A stretch of DNA of 64,000 bases, taken from positions 310,001 through 374,000 of the forward strand of contig NZ_MTAZ01000004.1 of the NCBI RefSeq assembly GCF_002150785.1. Reading direction: 5' to 3'. The translations under genes were made by a program, and so were the position numbers. Below, piece by piece: positions 16,221 to 22,814 of this stretch. This DNA comes from Arenibacter amylolyticus. GTDB taxonomy: Bacteria > Bacteroidota > Bacteroidia > Flavobacteriales > Flavobacteriaceae. The notes under the pieces are model-generated. The model was given only the letters and a program-made list of their open reading frames with translations, had not been told where the DNA came from and did no database searches. Each line of letters begins with the position of its first letter. The first letter of the stretch is position 1.

Positions 16221-16859
16221 ATGCCTCTTTACAAAACAATAACAGTAGATTCCCATGTTAAGGTCCTGATTTGGAAAGTTGAAGAGACAGAAGCACAACT
16301 TTCTAAAGGAATAGAACTCACCCCTATATGTCATAAGCGGTTGGTAGGAATGAAGTCGGAATTGCACCGTAGAGGGTTTTTAAGTATCCGCCATCTTTTG
16401 GCGGAAGAGGGTTATGAGGATAAGGACCTATATTACGATGAGGTTGGAAAGCCCCACTTAAAGGATGGGCGTTTTATCTCTATCACCCATTCCCACAACT
16501 TTACAGGGATCATAGTTTCGGACCGGTTAGAAGTTGGTATCGATATAGAAATGCAACGGGATAAGATCCTTAAAATTGCCAGTAAATATACCCCTTTGGA
16601 GGAGTATAAAACGGTGGCCAACCCCGATGCCTTAATCAGAAAACTCACCATTGTATGGGGTGCCAAGGAGTCCCTCTATAAAATTTGCGCCCAAAAGGGA
16701 ATAAGTTTCCTGCACCATATGGATATTACAGACTTTTCCCTCTCCGATTCACAAACTACTGGAAGCATTATATATAAGGGGAAATCTTCCAATTATGATA
16801 TTAATTTCTTGGAATTTGAAGGATATACCTGTGTATATGCCATAAAAACCCAAGAATAA
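16221..16859 (+). CDS. 4'-phosphopantetheinyl transferase superfamily protein
   Basis: The 212-residue protein has the Sfp-type signatures: FISITHSHNFTGIIVS, VGIDIEMQRDKI with the metal-binding Asp/Glu, and IVWGAKESLYK. The family transfers phosphopantetheine from CoA to carrier proteins. The length and double motif fit the Sfp rather than the short AcpS type. It is divergent from ahcY. No carrier protein or synthase gene is in the window, so the target is unknown. Confidence 0.9.
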   Translation: MPLYKTITVDSHVKVLIWKVEETEAQLSKGIELTPICHKRLVGMKSELHRRGFLSIRHLLAEEGYEDKDLYYDEVGKPHLKDGRFISITHSHNFTGIIVSDRLEVGIDIEMQRDKILKIASKYTPLEEYKTVANPDALIRKLTIVWGAKESLYKICAQKGISFLHHMDITDFSLSDSQTTGSIIYKGKSSNYDINFLEFEGYTCVYAIKTQE

Positions 16860-16979
16860 TGGAACGCTACCAACTAAATACCCCTTTTGCTGCCTCGGTC
16901 TTTTGGGGTGGTCTGCTTAATGTCAATTGCTATACAGGGATGAAAGACCCCGTAATTGTTCCACTTTACCGACATAGAT

Positions 16980-17618
16980 ATGGAGCTTATTTTTGATTGG
17001 CTCTTTTCTCAATATCGAGATATCCCCACCCATCTTATTGTGCTAGAGCTGGTAGGTGTGTTCTTTGGATTTTTAAGTGTATGGTATTCCAAGCAAGAAA
17101 ATATTCTGGTATTCCCTACAGGGATAATCAGTACGGGCATATTTGTCTATATCCTGATTGTTTTTGGCCTATTGGGGGATATGTTGATCAATGCCTATTA
17201 TTTTTCCATGAGTCTATATGGGTGGTATATGTGGACAAGGAAGGAAGACGATGGGCATTATATATTGATCAGTAGAACAACGGCCAAGGAGAAAATATGG
17301 TCTATCTTGCTATTTATCGGTGCAGCGGCCTTCGTGGCCTTGGTGTACCTAATTTTTGATCAAAGGAATAACTGGACGGCCTATGTAGATACCTTTACTA
17401 CCGCCATCTTTTTTGTGGCCATGTGGTTAATGGCCCGGAAGAAAATTGAGAACTGGACGTATTGGATTATAGGGGATCTTATATCTATTCCCCTCTATTG
17501 GTACAAAGGTTTAATTTTTACGTCCTTTCAATACTTTTTATTTACTATAATAGCTGTTTTAGGATACTTTGCATGGAAAAAAAGTTTAAACAAAAACCCT
17601 CGGATGTTGTTAAGGTAG
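16980..17618 (+). CDS. pnuC: PnuC family ribosyl nicotinamide/thiamin transporter
   Basis: The 212-residue protein has about seven membrane helices and the PnuC motifs FFGFLSVWYSKQENILVFPTGIISTG, INAYYFSMSLYGWYMW and NWTYWIIGDLISIPLYWYKGL. The ATG at 16980 (MELIFDWLF) is preferred over one 24 bp upstream because it starts at the family's usual point. PnuC carries nicotinamide riboside by facilitated diffusion and needs phosphorylation inside to trap it. The next gene, overlapping by 46 bp, resembles that kinase. Paralogs (PnuT) carry thiamin, but no TPP riboswitch precedes this gene. Confidence 0.9.
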   Translation: MELIFDWLFSQYRDIPTHLIVLELVGVFFGFLSVWYSKQENILVFPTGIISTGIFVYILIVFGLLGDMLINAYYFSMSLYGWYMWTRKEDDGHYILISRTTAKEKIWSILLFIGAAAFVALVYLIFDQRNNWTAYVDTFTTAIFFVAMWLMARKKIENWTYWIIGDLISIPLYWYKGLIFTSFQYFLFTIIAVLGYFAWKKSLNKNPRMLLR

Positions 17619-18136
17619 TGTTGTTTGGCCCGGAATCTACTGGTAAAACCACCCTTTCCGAACAATTGGCCAGGCATTATAATACGGTTTGGGTCCCCGA
17701 ATATGCCCGGGAATACCTCCAAGATAAATGGAACAATGAAAGAAAGACCTGTGAACCGCACGATTTGTTGCCTATTGCAGCGGGACAAATGGAAATGGAG
17801 AACGAGCTGGCCCAAAAAGCTACCAATGTCCTAATCTGTGATACGGATTTGTTGGAAACCAAGGTGTATTCTGAAGTTTATTATCTGGGCTATTGCGATC
17901 CCATCCTAGAAAAGTATGCCTTGGAGAACACTTATGACCTATATTTACTAACATATATAGATATCCCTTGGGAAAAAGATGATTTACGGGATAAGCCCGA
18001 TGAGCGTGAGCAGATGTTTTTGTATTTTAAAGAAACCCTAGAGCGCTATAACAAGAATTTTGTTATATTAAAGGGTGATAAAAAAACACGCCTAGCTAAG
18101 GCAGTGAAATGTATTAACCAACTACTTGATAAATAA
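17573..18136 (+). CDS. NadR-like ribosylnicotinamide kinase domain protein
   Basis: The 187-residue protein is a P-loop kinase: Walker A FGPESTGKTTLSEQLA (near 19-34), EYAREYL, CDTDLLETKVYSE (LID/acceptor region). It matches the C-terminal kinase domain of NadR. The N-terminal NMN adenylyltransferase domain of bifunctional NadR is absent. The likely reaction is phosphorylation of nicotinamide riboside imported by PnuC. The ATG at 17573 lies inside pnuC, 46 bp before its stop, suggesting coupling; longer upstream frames only read through pnuC. Confidence 0.85.
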   Translation: MEKKFKQKPSDVVKVVLFGPESTGKTTLSEQLARHYNTVWVPEYAREYLQDKWNNERKTCEPHDLLPIAAGQMEMENELAQKATNVLICDTDLLETKVYSEVYYLGYCDPILEKYALENTYDLYLLTYIDIPWEKDDLRDKPDEREQMFLYFKETLERYNKNFVILKGDKKTRLAKAVKCINQLLDK

Positions 18137-19674
18137 TGGAATTGACTGAAGCAGATAAAGTTCAGTTGGATAACCTTGGGGTGTCCACAGAAAAAGCATT
18201 GGGACAAATTGAAACGTTTAAAGAGGGCATCCCTTTTGTCCGTTTGGAAAAAGCGGCAATTGTCTCCCATGGGATCTCTAAATTTTCGGAGGCACGGGAG
18301 AAACAATTGATGGACACCTTTAAAGAAGAGAGAAACAACTTATCCCTTTTGAAGTTTGTACCCGCATCCGGAGCGGCTTCTAGAATGTTCAAGGCCATGT
18401 TTAATTTTTTGGACGCTTACGATCCCAAAAAAGAAAGTTTGGAGGCCTATATAGATCGTACCAAGGACAAAGACGTGGCAACCTTTTTTGAGGGTTATAA
18501 AAAATTCGCTTTTTATGATCTCATCCAAAACAAGATAAAGGGCAAGACCAGCTCCAAGGATGAGGAGAAATATCTTTTTGTACGTGAAATGCTGTTGGAA
18601 GAGGGGTTAAATTACGGTTTTTTCCCAAAAGGCCTGTTGCCTTTCCACCACTATGGGAGCCATACTGCCACTCCTTTTGAGGAGCATTTAAAGGAAGCAG
18701 CCGCCTATGCGTCTGTAAATAACGAGGCAGCTTTGCATTTCACTATTTCCGAGCAGCATGGGGAAATGTTTAACGAAGAGTTTAAAACGGCTGGGGAAAG
18801 AGTGTCGGCAGAAGCCAAGGTGTCTTTTTCGGTATCCTATTCCTTCCAAAAATCATCTACGGATACTATTGCCGTGGATATGGATAATAAACCCTTTAGG
18901 GAGGCGGACGGCTCTCTTTTATTTAGGCCTGGAGGGCACGGGGCGCTGATAGAGAACCTAAACGAGGTGGATGCAGATATTATTTTTATTAAAAACATCG
19001 ATAATGTAGTAGTTCCTAGGGATTTTGAAGTGATGGTGAATCACAAGAAAATTCTTGCCGGATTGCTATTGGAACTTCAGAAGAAAGTATTTGAATACGC
19101 CCGTTTATTGGATGAGGAGCAGCTTAGTGCGGAGCAATTGGAAACCATAAAGAAATTTATGGAGGAGGAACTCAATGTGCATTTCCAAAAGGAATTTCAG
19201 GCCTATAGTACTGGGGAGCAAATAGAGCGCCTTAAAGAAAAGATTAATAGGCCGCTGCGCATCTGCGGCATGGTGAAAAATGAAGGAGAACCTGGAGGCG
19301 GACCTTTTTGGGTGAAGGATGCCCAAGGGCATATATCCTTGCAAATTATTGAATCTGCACAGGTAGATACCAAAAATCCGGAACAGTTACAGATTATGGG
19401 GAATGCTACTCATTTTAATCCGGTAGATCTGGTATGTGGGGTCCGAAATTATAGAGGAGAGAAATATGATCTACAAAAATATGTAGATGATAAACAAGGC
19501 TTTATCACGGAAAAAACCAAGGAAGGTAAAAGTCTTAAGGCCTTGGAATTGCCCGGATTGTGGAATGGGGCCATGGCTTTTTGGAATACCATTTTTGTTG
19601 AAGTGCCCTTAACGACCTTTAATCCTGTAAAGACGGTAAACGATCTGTTAAAGCCTTCGCACCAAGTGAAATAA
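18136..19674 (+). CDS. DUF4301 protein with sugar-nucleotidyltransferase-like motifs
   Basis: The 512-residue protein belongs to DUF4301, known from Bacteroidetes. The segments FVPASGAASRMFK (near 74), FRPGGHGALIENLNEVDADIIFIKNIDNVV (near 272-300) and GMVKNEGEPGGGPFWV look like those of UDP-sugar pyrophosphorylases (nucleotide loop, then G-G-H-G-A-L...D-x-x-F-x-x-N-x-D). It overlaps the kinase gene by one base (TAATG). Its role in pyridine nucleotide metabolism is suggested only by the operon. The activity is untested as far as I know. Confidence 0.8.
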   Translation: MELTEADKVQLDNLGVSTEKALGQIETFKEGIPFVRLEKAAIVSHGISKFSEAREKQLMDTFKEERNNLSLLKFVPASGAASRMFKAMFNFLDAYDPKKESLEAYIDRTKDKDVATFFEGYKKFAFYDLIQNKIKGKTSSKDEEKYLFVREMLLEEGLNYGFFPKGLLPFHHYGSHTATPFEEHLKEAAAYASVNNEAALHFTISEQHGEMFNEEFKTAGERVSAEAKVSFSVSYSFQKSSTDTIAVDMDNKPFREADGSLLFRPGGHGALIENLNEVDADIIFIKNIDNVVVPRDFEVMVNHKKILAGLLLELQKKVFEYARLLDEEQLSAEQLETIKKFMEEELNVHFQKEFQAYSTGEQIERLKEKINRPLRICGMVKNEGEPGGGPFWVKDAQGHISLQIIESAQVDTKNPEQLQIMGNATHFNPVDLVCGVRNYRGEKYDLQKYVDDKQGFITEKTKEGKSLKALELPGLWNGAMAFWNTIFVEVPLTTFNPVKTVNDLLKPSHQVK

Positions 19675-19704
19675 GTAGTTATAGGTTATAAAATTATATG
19701 GCGT

Positions 19705-19733
19705 AAAAAGTGTGTAAATCTTACACACTTTTT
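19705..19733 (+). terminator. Terminator of the pnuC operon, overlapping a candidate activator site
   Basis: A 13-bp stem (19705-19717 with 19721-19733) with a 3-nt loop ends in a T run, 30 bp after the DUF4301 stop. Its core, GTGTGTA-N5-TTACACAC, resembles the inverted repeats upstream of the PepSY-like genes at 20765, 21413 and 22172. It lies 124 bp before a TGGCAC box, so it may do double duty. Confidence 0.7.
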
Positions 19734-19833
19734 TTGTTTGTATACACTATTAAACACTCCTATAAAAGAGGTGTAGGTGTTTAAAAGGCTGATTTTAAGT
19801 GATTTGGGGTGATTTTGGGGTGGTGGGGGCTGT

Positions 19834-19847
19834 TGGCACGGTTTTCC
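19834..19847 (+). promoter_or_regulatory. Possible -24/-12 promoter of first PepSY-like gene
   Basis: TGGCAC (19834-19839) is the ideal sigma-54 -24 half. The following TTTTCC puts the -12 cytosine one or two bases too close compared with the downstream paralogs. The spacing to the GTGTA inverted repeat (124 bp) is nearly the same as theirs. Confidence 0.35.
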
Positions 19848-19896
19848 TATAATACATTGGGAACAAAGAGATTATTTACCCTAAAGACATAACAGT

Positions 19897-20208
19897 ATGA
19901 CATCAGAAATAAAAAATTTAGTATTCGCCTCTGCGTTGGCCGTTGGATCTTTAAGTCCCACATTCGCAAATCCGCCTATTTTTCATGATGGAATCATGGA
20001 ACTAATACACGCCCAGGATTTTTCTGAAATAGAAAAAGATGCACTCCCAGACGCCGTAACCTCAGCTTTGGAAAAAGACTATCCTGGCGCCGTAGTGGAA
20101 AAAGCTTATATCAATGATGTAAACGAATATAAGTTGGAGGTTGCCCTCGCCGATGGGGAAACTGAAGAGTTACATATACATGCAGATGGCAGCTGGATTG
20201 CCTTGTAA
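19897..20208 (+). CDS. Small secreted PepSY-like protein, paralog 1
   Basis: The 103-residue protein has a signal-peptide-like N-terminus (about 1-24, ending TFANPP) and one PepSY-like (DUF2874-type) unit: LPDAVTSALEKDYPGAVVEKAYI...EYKLEVALADGETEELHIHADGSWIAL. It is the most divergent secreted member of a five-gene tandem family. PF11396-type proteins are periplasmic and of unknown function, though related folds bind or inhibit proteins. It has its own terminator (20246-20272). Confidence 0.78.
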   Translation: MTSEIKNLVFASALAVGSLSPTFANPPIFHDGIMELIHAQDFSEIEKDALPDAVTSALEKDYPGAVVEKAYINDVNEYKLEVALADGETEELHIHADGSWIAL

Positions 20209-20245
20209 GTAGATAAATCTAGAAGTAGAGTTGGTTAGATTGGTT

Positions 20246-20277
20246 AAGGTCGCAATAAATAATTGCGGCCTTTTCTT
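20246..20277 (+). terminator. Terminator of PepSY-like paralog 1
   Basis: An 11-bp stem with one G-T pair (20246-20256 with 20262-20272) is followed by TTCTTTTT. Confidence 0.75.
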
Positions 20278-20331
20278 TTTCCCTACCCCATAAATGATTC
20301 TTCCTCTTTGCCGTTAGCCTTAAAACGGGTT

Positions 20332-20376
20332 CCACTTCTCGGGTATTCTATTGGGTAGCGGGAATACCGGAAGTGG
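20332..20376. other. Bulged inverted repeat upstream of paralog 2
   Basis: CCACTTC...GGTATTC (20332-20348) pairs with GAATACC...GAAGTGG (20362-20376) around a 13-nt loop. It has no T run. It lies 150 bp before paralog 2 and could be an RNA structure or operator. Confidence 0.45.
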
Positions 20377-20527
20377 GGTAAACTCTTACGGGGCAGGTGC
20401 GATGTTGTGTTTAATAAATCACCTTTAAGATTATTTAAACAGATAAAGTGGGATATTATCTTTAAATTTCAAGTAAATTAATAGGTCTACCTGATTGATT
20501 TTCCTCCCGATTAAAGAATTGTCGGAT

Positions 20528-20749
20528 ATGGAAAATAATTTTAAACCCATAGCAGCTTACGAGCTTCCCGCCCATATTATACGAGTGTTATTTGAGGAGT
20601 TTAACACCTATACCCTACTTCATGCCTTTGTGAATGATGCTGGGATGTATAAATTGTATCTAATTTTTGAGGCAGATACCATTCACACGGTGTATATAGA
20701 TAACGATAGTTCTATTGTTAAGGTAATTGAAGATTCGTGGGATAATTAA
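20528..20749 (+). CDS. PepSY-like protein without signal peptide, paralog 2
   Basis: The 73-residue protein MENNFKPIAAYELPAHIIRV... keeps the core of its neighbours (ELP.....L...F.....HAFVNDAGMYKLYLIFEADTIHTVYIDND) but has no export signal. The frame can be extended 11 codons upstream without yielding one. It should stay in the cytoplasm, unlike the other four. It lacks the -24/-12 and inverted-repeat elements of paralogs 3-5; TATCTTTA near 20457-20464 may be a housekeeping -7 box. It could be a decayed copy or a cytoplasmic partner. ATG at 20528 is chosen as the natural start. Confidence 0.65.
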   Translation: MENNFKPIAAYELPAHIIRVLFEEFNTYTLLHAFVNDAGMYKLYLIFEADTIHTVYIDNDSSIVKVIEDSWDN

Positions 20750-20764
20750 CTGTTGCCCCTTTTT

Positions 20765-20785
20765 ACTGTGTACGTTTTACACAGT
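20765..20785 (+). promoter_or_regulatory. Candidate activator site upstream of paralog 3
   Basis: Inverted repeat ACTGTGTA-N5-TACACAGT. The aligned core begins 128 bp before the -24 box of paralog 3. A second box TTACCCAGA lies at 20807-20815. Confidence 0.6.
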
Positions 20786-20893
20786 GCCTGCAACTATTAC
20801 TCATTATTACCCAGAGGGTATAACTCCGTTCAAAATCATGTAAACGCCTGTAGGCAGGGCTATTGATGGGTTTTTTGTGATGAATCTACGATG

Positions 20894-20909
20894 TGGTATC
20901 ATATTTTCA
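20894..20909 (+). promoter_or_regulatory. Sigma-54-type promoter of paralog 3
   Basis: TGGTAT-N5-TTTCA fits the -24/-12 pattern TGGCAC-N5-TTGCA with GG and C at the correct distance. The same block recurs before paralogs 4 and 5. Confidence 0.65.
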
Positions 20910-20951
20910 ATAGGTATTTCACGTTTAACTAAGACATAAAAATAGAACATT

Positions 20952-21254
20952 ATGAAAAAGATATTATTTGTTGCCGCATTATCATTAGGAAGTTTAACCG
21001 CATTCGCCCAAGAAGGGGAAATAACACAAGAGGCTGCCGTTGAGGTAGCAGTAGTACAGGACGATTTTTCTGCTGTTGAAACCAGCGAACTACCGGAGGC
21101 GGTAAGCAATGCCGTTACTGCAAATTATCCTTCGGCCACTATTGAAAAGGCCTATGTGAATAAGGAAGAACAGTATAAATTAGAAGTGGCCCTAGAAGAC
21201 GGTACAGAAGGTACCTTATATGCCGATAAAGATGGTAACTGGATAGAACTATAG
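20952..21254 (+). CDS. Small secreted PepSY-like protein, paralog 3
   Basis: The 100-residue protein has a Sec signal peptide of about 20 residues ending TAFAQ, an acidic linker (EGEITQEAAVEVAVVQDD) and one PepSY-like unit (ELPEAVSNAVTANYPSATIEKAYVNKEEQYKLEVALEDGTEGTLYADKDGNWIEL). It is nearly identical to paralogs 4 and 5. The 5' leader (AAAATAGAACATT before ATG) is shared with paralog 4. It should be a periplasmic protein produced under control of the nearby sigma-54 regulator; its molecular task is unknown. Confidence 0.85.
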   Translation: MKKILFVAALSLGSLTAFAQEGEITQEAAVEVAVVQDDFSAVETSELPEAVSNAVTANYPSATIEKAYVNKEEQYKLEVALEDGTEGTLYADKDGNWIEL

Positions 21255-21295
21255 AATTTATTTGAGTTAGTTGATTGGATCGAGTTTATCTCGGT

Positions 21296-21329
21296 AAAAA
21301 AGGGGACGCAGCACGCATCCCCTTTTTTT
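21296..21329 (+). terminator. Terminator of PepSY-like paralog 3
   Basis: A-rich arm with GGGGACGC (21296-21309) pairs with GCATCCCC plus T7 (21315-21329) with one mismatch. It resembles the terminators of paralogs 4 and 5. Confidence 0.82.
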
Positions 21330-21403
21330 ATTTTTCAAGTAAGTCAAAGTTATTTACACCAGCTTTCATATAAGGATAAAGTGGGTAAATGTTCTATGTC
21401 TAC

Positions 21404-21433
21404 TACACTTATAAGTGTATAAATAATATACAG
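21404..21433 (+). promoter_or_regulatory. Candidate activator site upstream of paralog 4
   Basis: A 16-bp palindrome TACACTTATAAGTGTA (21404-21419) overlaps the GTGTATAA-N5-TATACAG block (21415-21433) that aligns with the sites before paralogs 3 and 5. The aligned core starts 127 bp before the -24 box. Confidence 0.6.
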
Positions 21434-21446
21434 TTGGCCATTAAAC

Positions 21447-21462
21447 TACCCAGAATTACCCA
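21447..21462 (+). promoter_or_regulatory. Shared box TACCCAGAATTACCCA before paralog 4
   Basis: The identical 16-mer occurs at 22206-22221. It lies 93 bp before the -24 box here and 94 bp there. It has a direct-repeat look (TACCCA twice) and may be a second regulator site. Confidence 0.55.
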
Positions 21463-21539
21463 CTATCTAAATTCAGGCTTTATTGTGTAACTAGCTGAAG
21501 ATAAGGTATTTGCGTGAATTTTTAAATAGAAGCGCATCT

Positions 21540-21555
21540 TGGTATCATATTTTCA
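21540..21555 (+). promoter_or_regulatory. Sigma-54-type promoter of paralog 4
   Basis: TGGTAT-CATAT-TTTCA, identical to the block before paralog 3. The start codon follows 42 bp after the -12 element. Confidence 0.65.
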
Positions 21556-21597
21556 ATAGGTATAGTAGGTTTAACGAACATATTAAAATAGAACATT

Positions 21598-21900
21598 ATG
21601 AAAAAGATATTATTTGTTTTCGCATTATCATTAGGAAGTTTAACTGCTTTTGCCCAAGAGGGAGAAGTAACTCAAGAGGCTGCTGCCGAGGTAGCAGTTG
21701 TTCAGGACGATTATACCGCCATTGAAATTAGCGAATTACCGGAAGCGGTAAGCAATGCAGTAGCTACAGATTATCCTGCAGCCACTATTGAGAAGGCCTA
21801 TGTGAATAAAGAAGAACAATATAAGTTAAAGGTGTCACATGAAGATGGTACTGAAGAAACTTTATATGCCGATAAAGATGGCAACTGGATAGAAGAGTAG
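21598..21900 (+). CDS. Small secreted PepSY-like protein, paralog 4
   Basis: The 100-residue protein has the same signal peptide as paralog 3 (one substitution), an acidic linker and the unit ELPEAVSNAVATDYPAATIEKAYVNKEEQYKLKVSHEDGTEETLYADKDGNWIEE. The region after its stop (TTGAGTGATTTGTTTGTATC and beyond) is nearly identical to that after paralog 5, showing that these two units duplicated most recently. Confidence 0.85.
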   Translation: MKKILFVFALSLGSLTAFAQEGEVTQEAAAEVAVVQDDYTAIEISELPEAVSNAVATDYPAATIEKAYVNKEEQYKLKVSHEDGTEETLYADKDGNWIEE

Positions 21901-21944
21901 AAATAACTTGAGTGATTTGTTTGTATCAAGTTTGGTTTGGTATG

Positions 21945-21974
21945 AAAGGGGACGCATCGCGCGTCCCCTTTTTT
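21945..21974 (+). terminator. Terminator of PepSY-like paralog 4
   Basis: Perfect 11-bp stem AAAGGGGACGC/GCGTCCCCTTT (21945-21955 with 21961-21971) followed by further T. Confidence 0.85.
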
Positions 21975-22171
21975 TTGATATAGCCGCTGGCGGGTAAATT
22001 GCAATCGGAAAACCTAGATCTCCTTTATCCAGGAGATTATATAAGGAGAAAAAATTGGCCAACTGTTAGCCGATGTAGTTATCTGGAGATGGAAGGAGGT
22101 AACTAAATTATTTATGTCTAGTTGTACAGTAGCGCAAAGTGTTTAGCTAGAATCCTAGGGCTAACTACCTA

Positions 22172-22192
22172 AAGTGTATAACTATTACACAG
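22172..22192 (+). promoter_or_regulatory. Candidate activator site upstream of paralog 5
   Basis: AAGTGTATAACTATTACACAG: arms GTGTA and TACAC around 7 bp. It starts 128 bp before the -24 box, the same distance as in the other two copies. Confidence 0.6.
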
Positions 22193-22205
22193 TTATTCTT
22201 ATTCC

Positions 22206-22221
22206 TACCCAGAATTACCCA
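22206..22221 (+). promoter_or_regulatory. Shared box TACCCAGAATTACCCA before paralog 5
   Basis: Exact copy of the 16-mer at 21447-21462, 94 bp before the -24 box. Confidence 0.55.
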
Positions 22222-22299
22222 GAGCTCAAAATTCATGGTTGCTTCATAATAGGCTGTAAGTCAGTCTTATGGATCTTTATTGGTGGCTTAAATACATCT

Positions 22300-22315
22300 T
22301 GGTATTATATTTTCT
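22300..22315 (+). promoter_or_regulatory. Sigma-54-type promoter of paralog 5
   Basis: TGGTAT-TATAT-TTTCT. It differs from the other two at two positions; GG and the -12 C are kept. Confidence 0.6.
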
Positions 22316-22358
22316 ATAGGTATACTATATGTAACTAATACAATAAAATAAAAACATT

Positions 22359-22661
22359 ATGAAAAAGATATTATTTGTTGCCGCATTATCCTTAGGAAGT
22401 TTAACTGCATTTGCCCAAGAGGGTGAAGCAACTGAAGAGGCTACCGTTAAGGTATCCATAGTTCAGGACGATTTCTCTGCCATTGAGACCAGCGAACTAC
22501 CAGAAGCGGTAAGTAATGCCGTAGCTACCAACTACCCAACGGCTACTATTGAGAAAGCCTATGTAAGCAAAAAGGAACAATATAAATTGGAACTTGCTTT
22601 GGAAGATGGGACCGCTGCAACTTTTTTCGCGGATAAAGATGGAAATTGGATAGACCTGTAA
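22359..22661 (+). CDS. Small secreted PepSY-like protein, paralog 5
   Basis: The 100-residue protein has the shared signal peptide, linker EGEATEEATVKVSIVQDD and the unit ELPEAVSNAVATNYPTATIEKAYVSKKEQYKLELALEDGTAATFFADKDGNWIDL. It is the last of the tandem array. It has its own terminator (22706-22732), and the sigma-54 regulator gene starts 154 bp downstream. Confidence 0.85.
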   Translation: MKKILFVAALSLGSLTAFAQEGEATEEATVKVSIVQDDFSAIETSELPEAVSNAVATNYPTATIEKAYVSKKEQYKLELALEDGTAATFFADKDGNWIDL

Positions 22662-22705
22662 GGCTAACTTGAGTGATTTGTTTGTATCAAGTTTGGTTTG
22701 GTAGG

Positions 22706-22738
22706 AAAGGGGATGCTTTTAGCGTCCCCTTTCTATTT
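22706..22738 (+). terminator. Terminator of PepSY-like paralog 5
   Basis: AAAGGGGATGC/GCGTCCCCTTT (22706-22716 with 22722-22732, one G-T pair) followed by T-rich sequence. Confidence 0.82.
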
Positions 22739-22814
22739 TTATGATAATTTTTAATAGCAACTCGCTTACTTGTGGTATTTTTACTATTCCTATCGGAAAA
22801 GTAAGAGAACCACT

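Noticed and set aside
16859-16996. 45-codon frame starting TAATG after the phosphopantetheinyl transferase gene
   Set aside because: It overlaps the pnuC start in another frame and has no recognisable content. A leader peptide is possible but unsupported.
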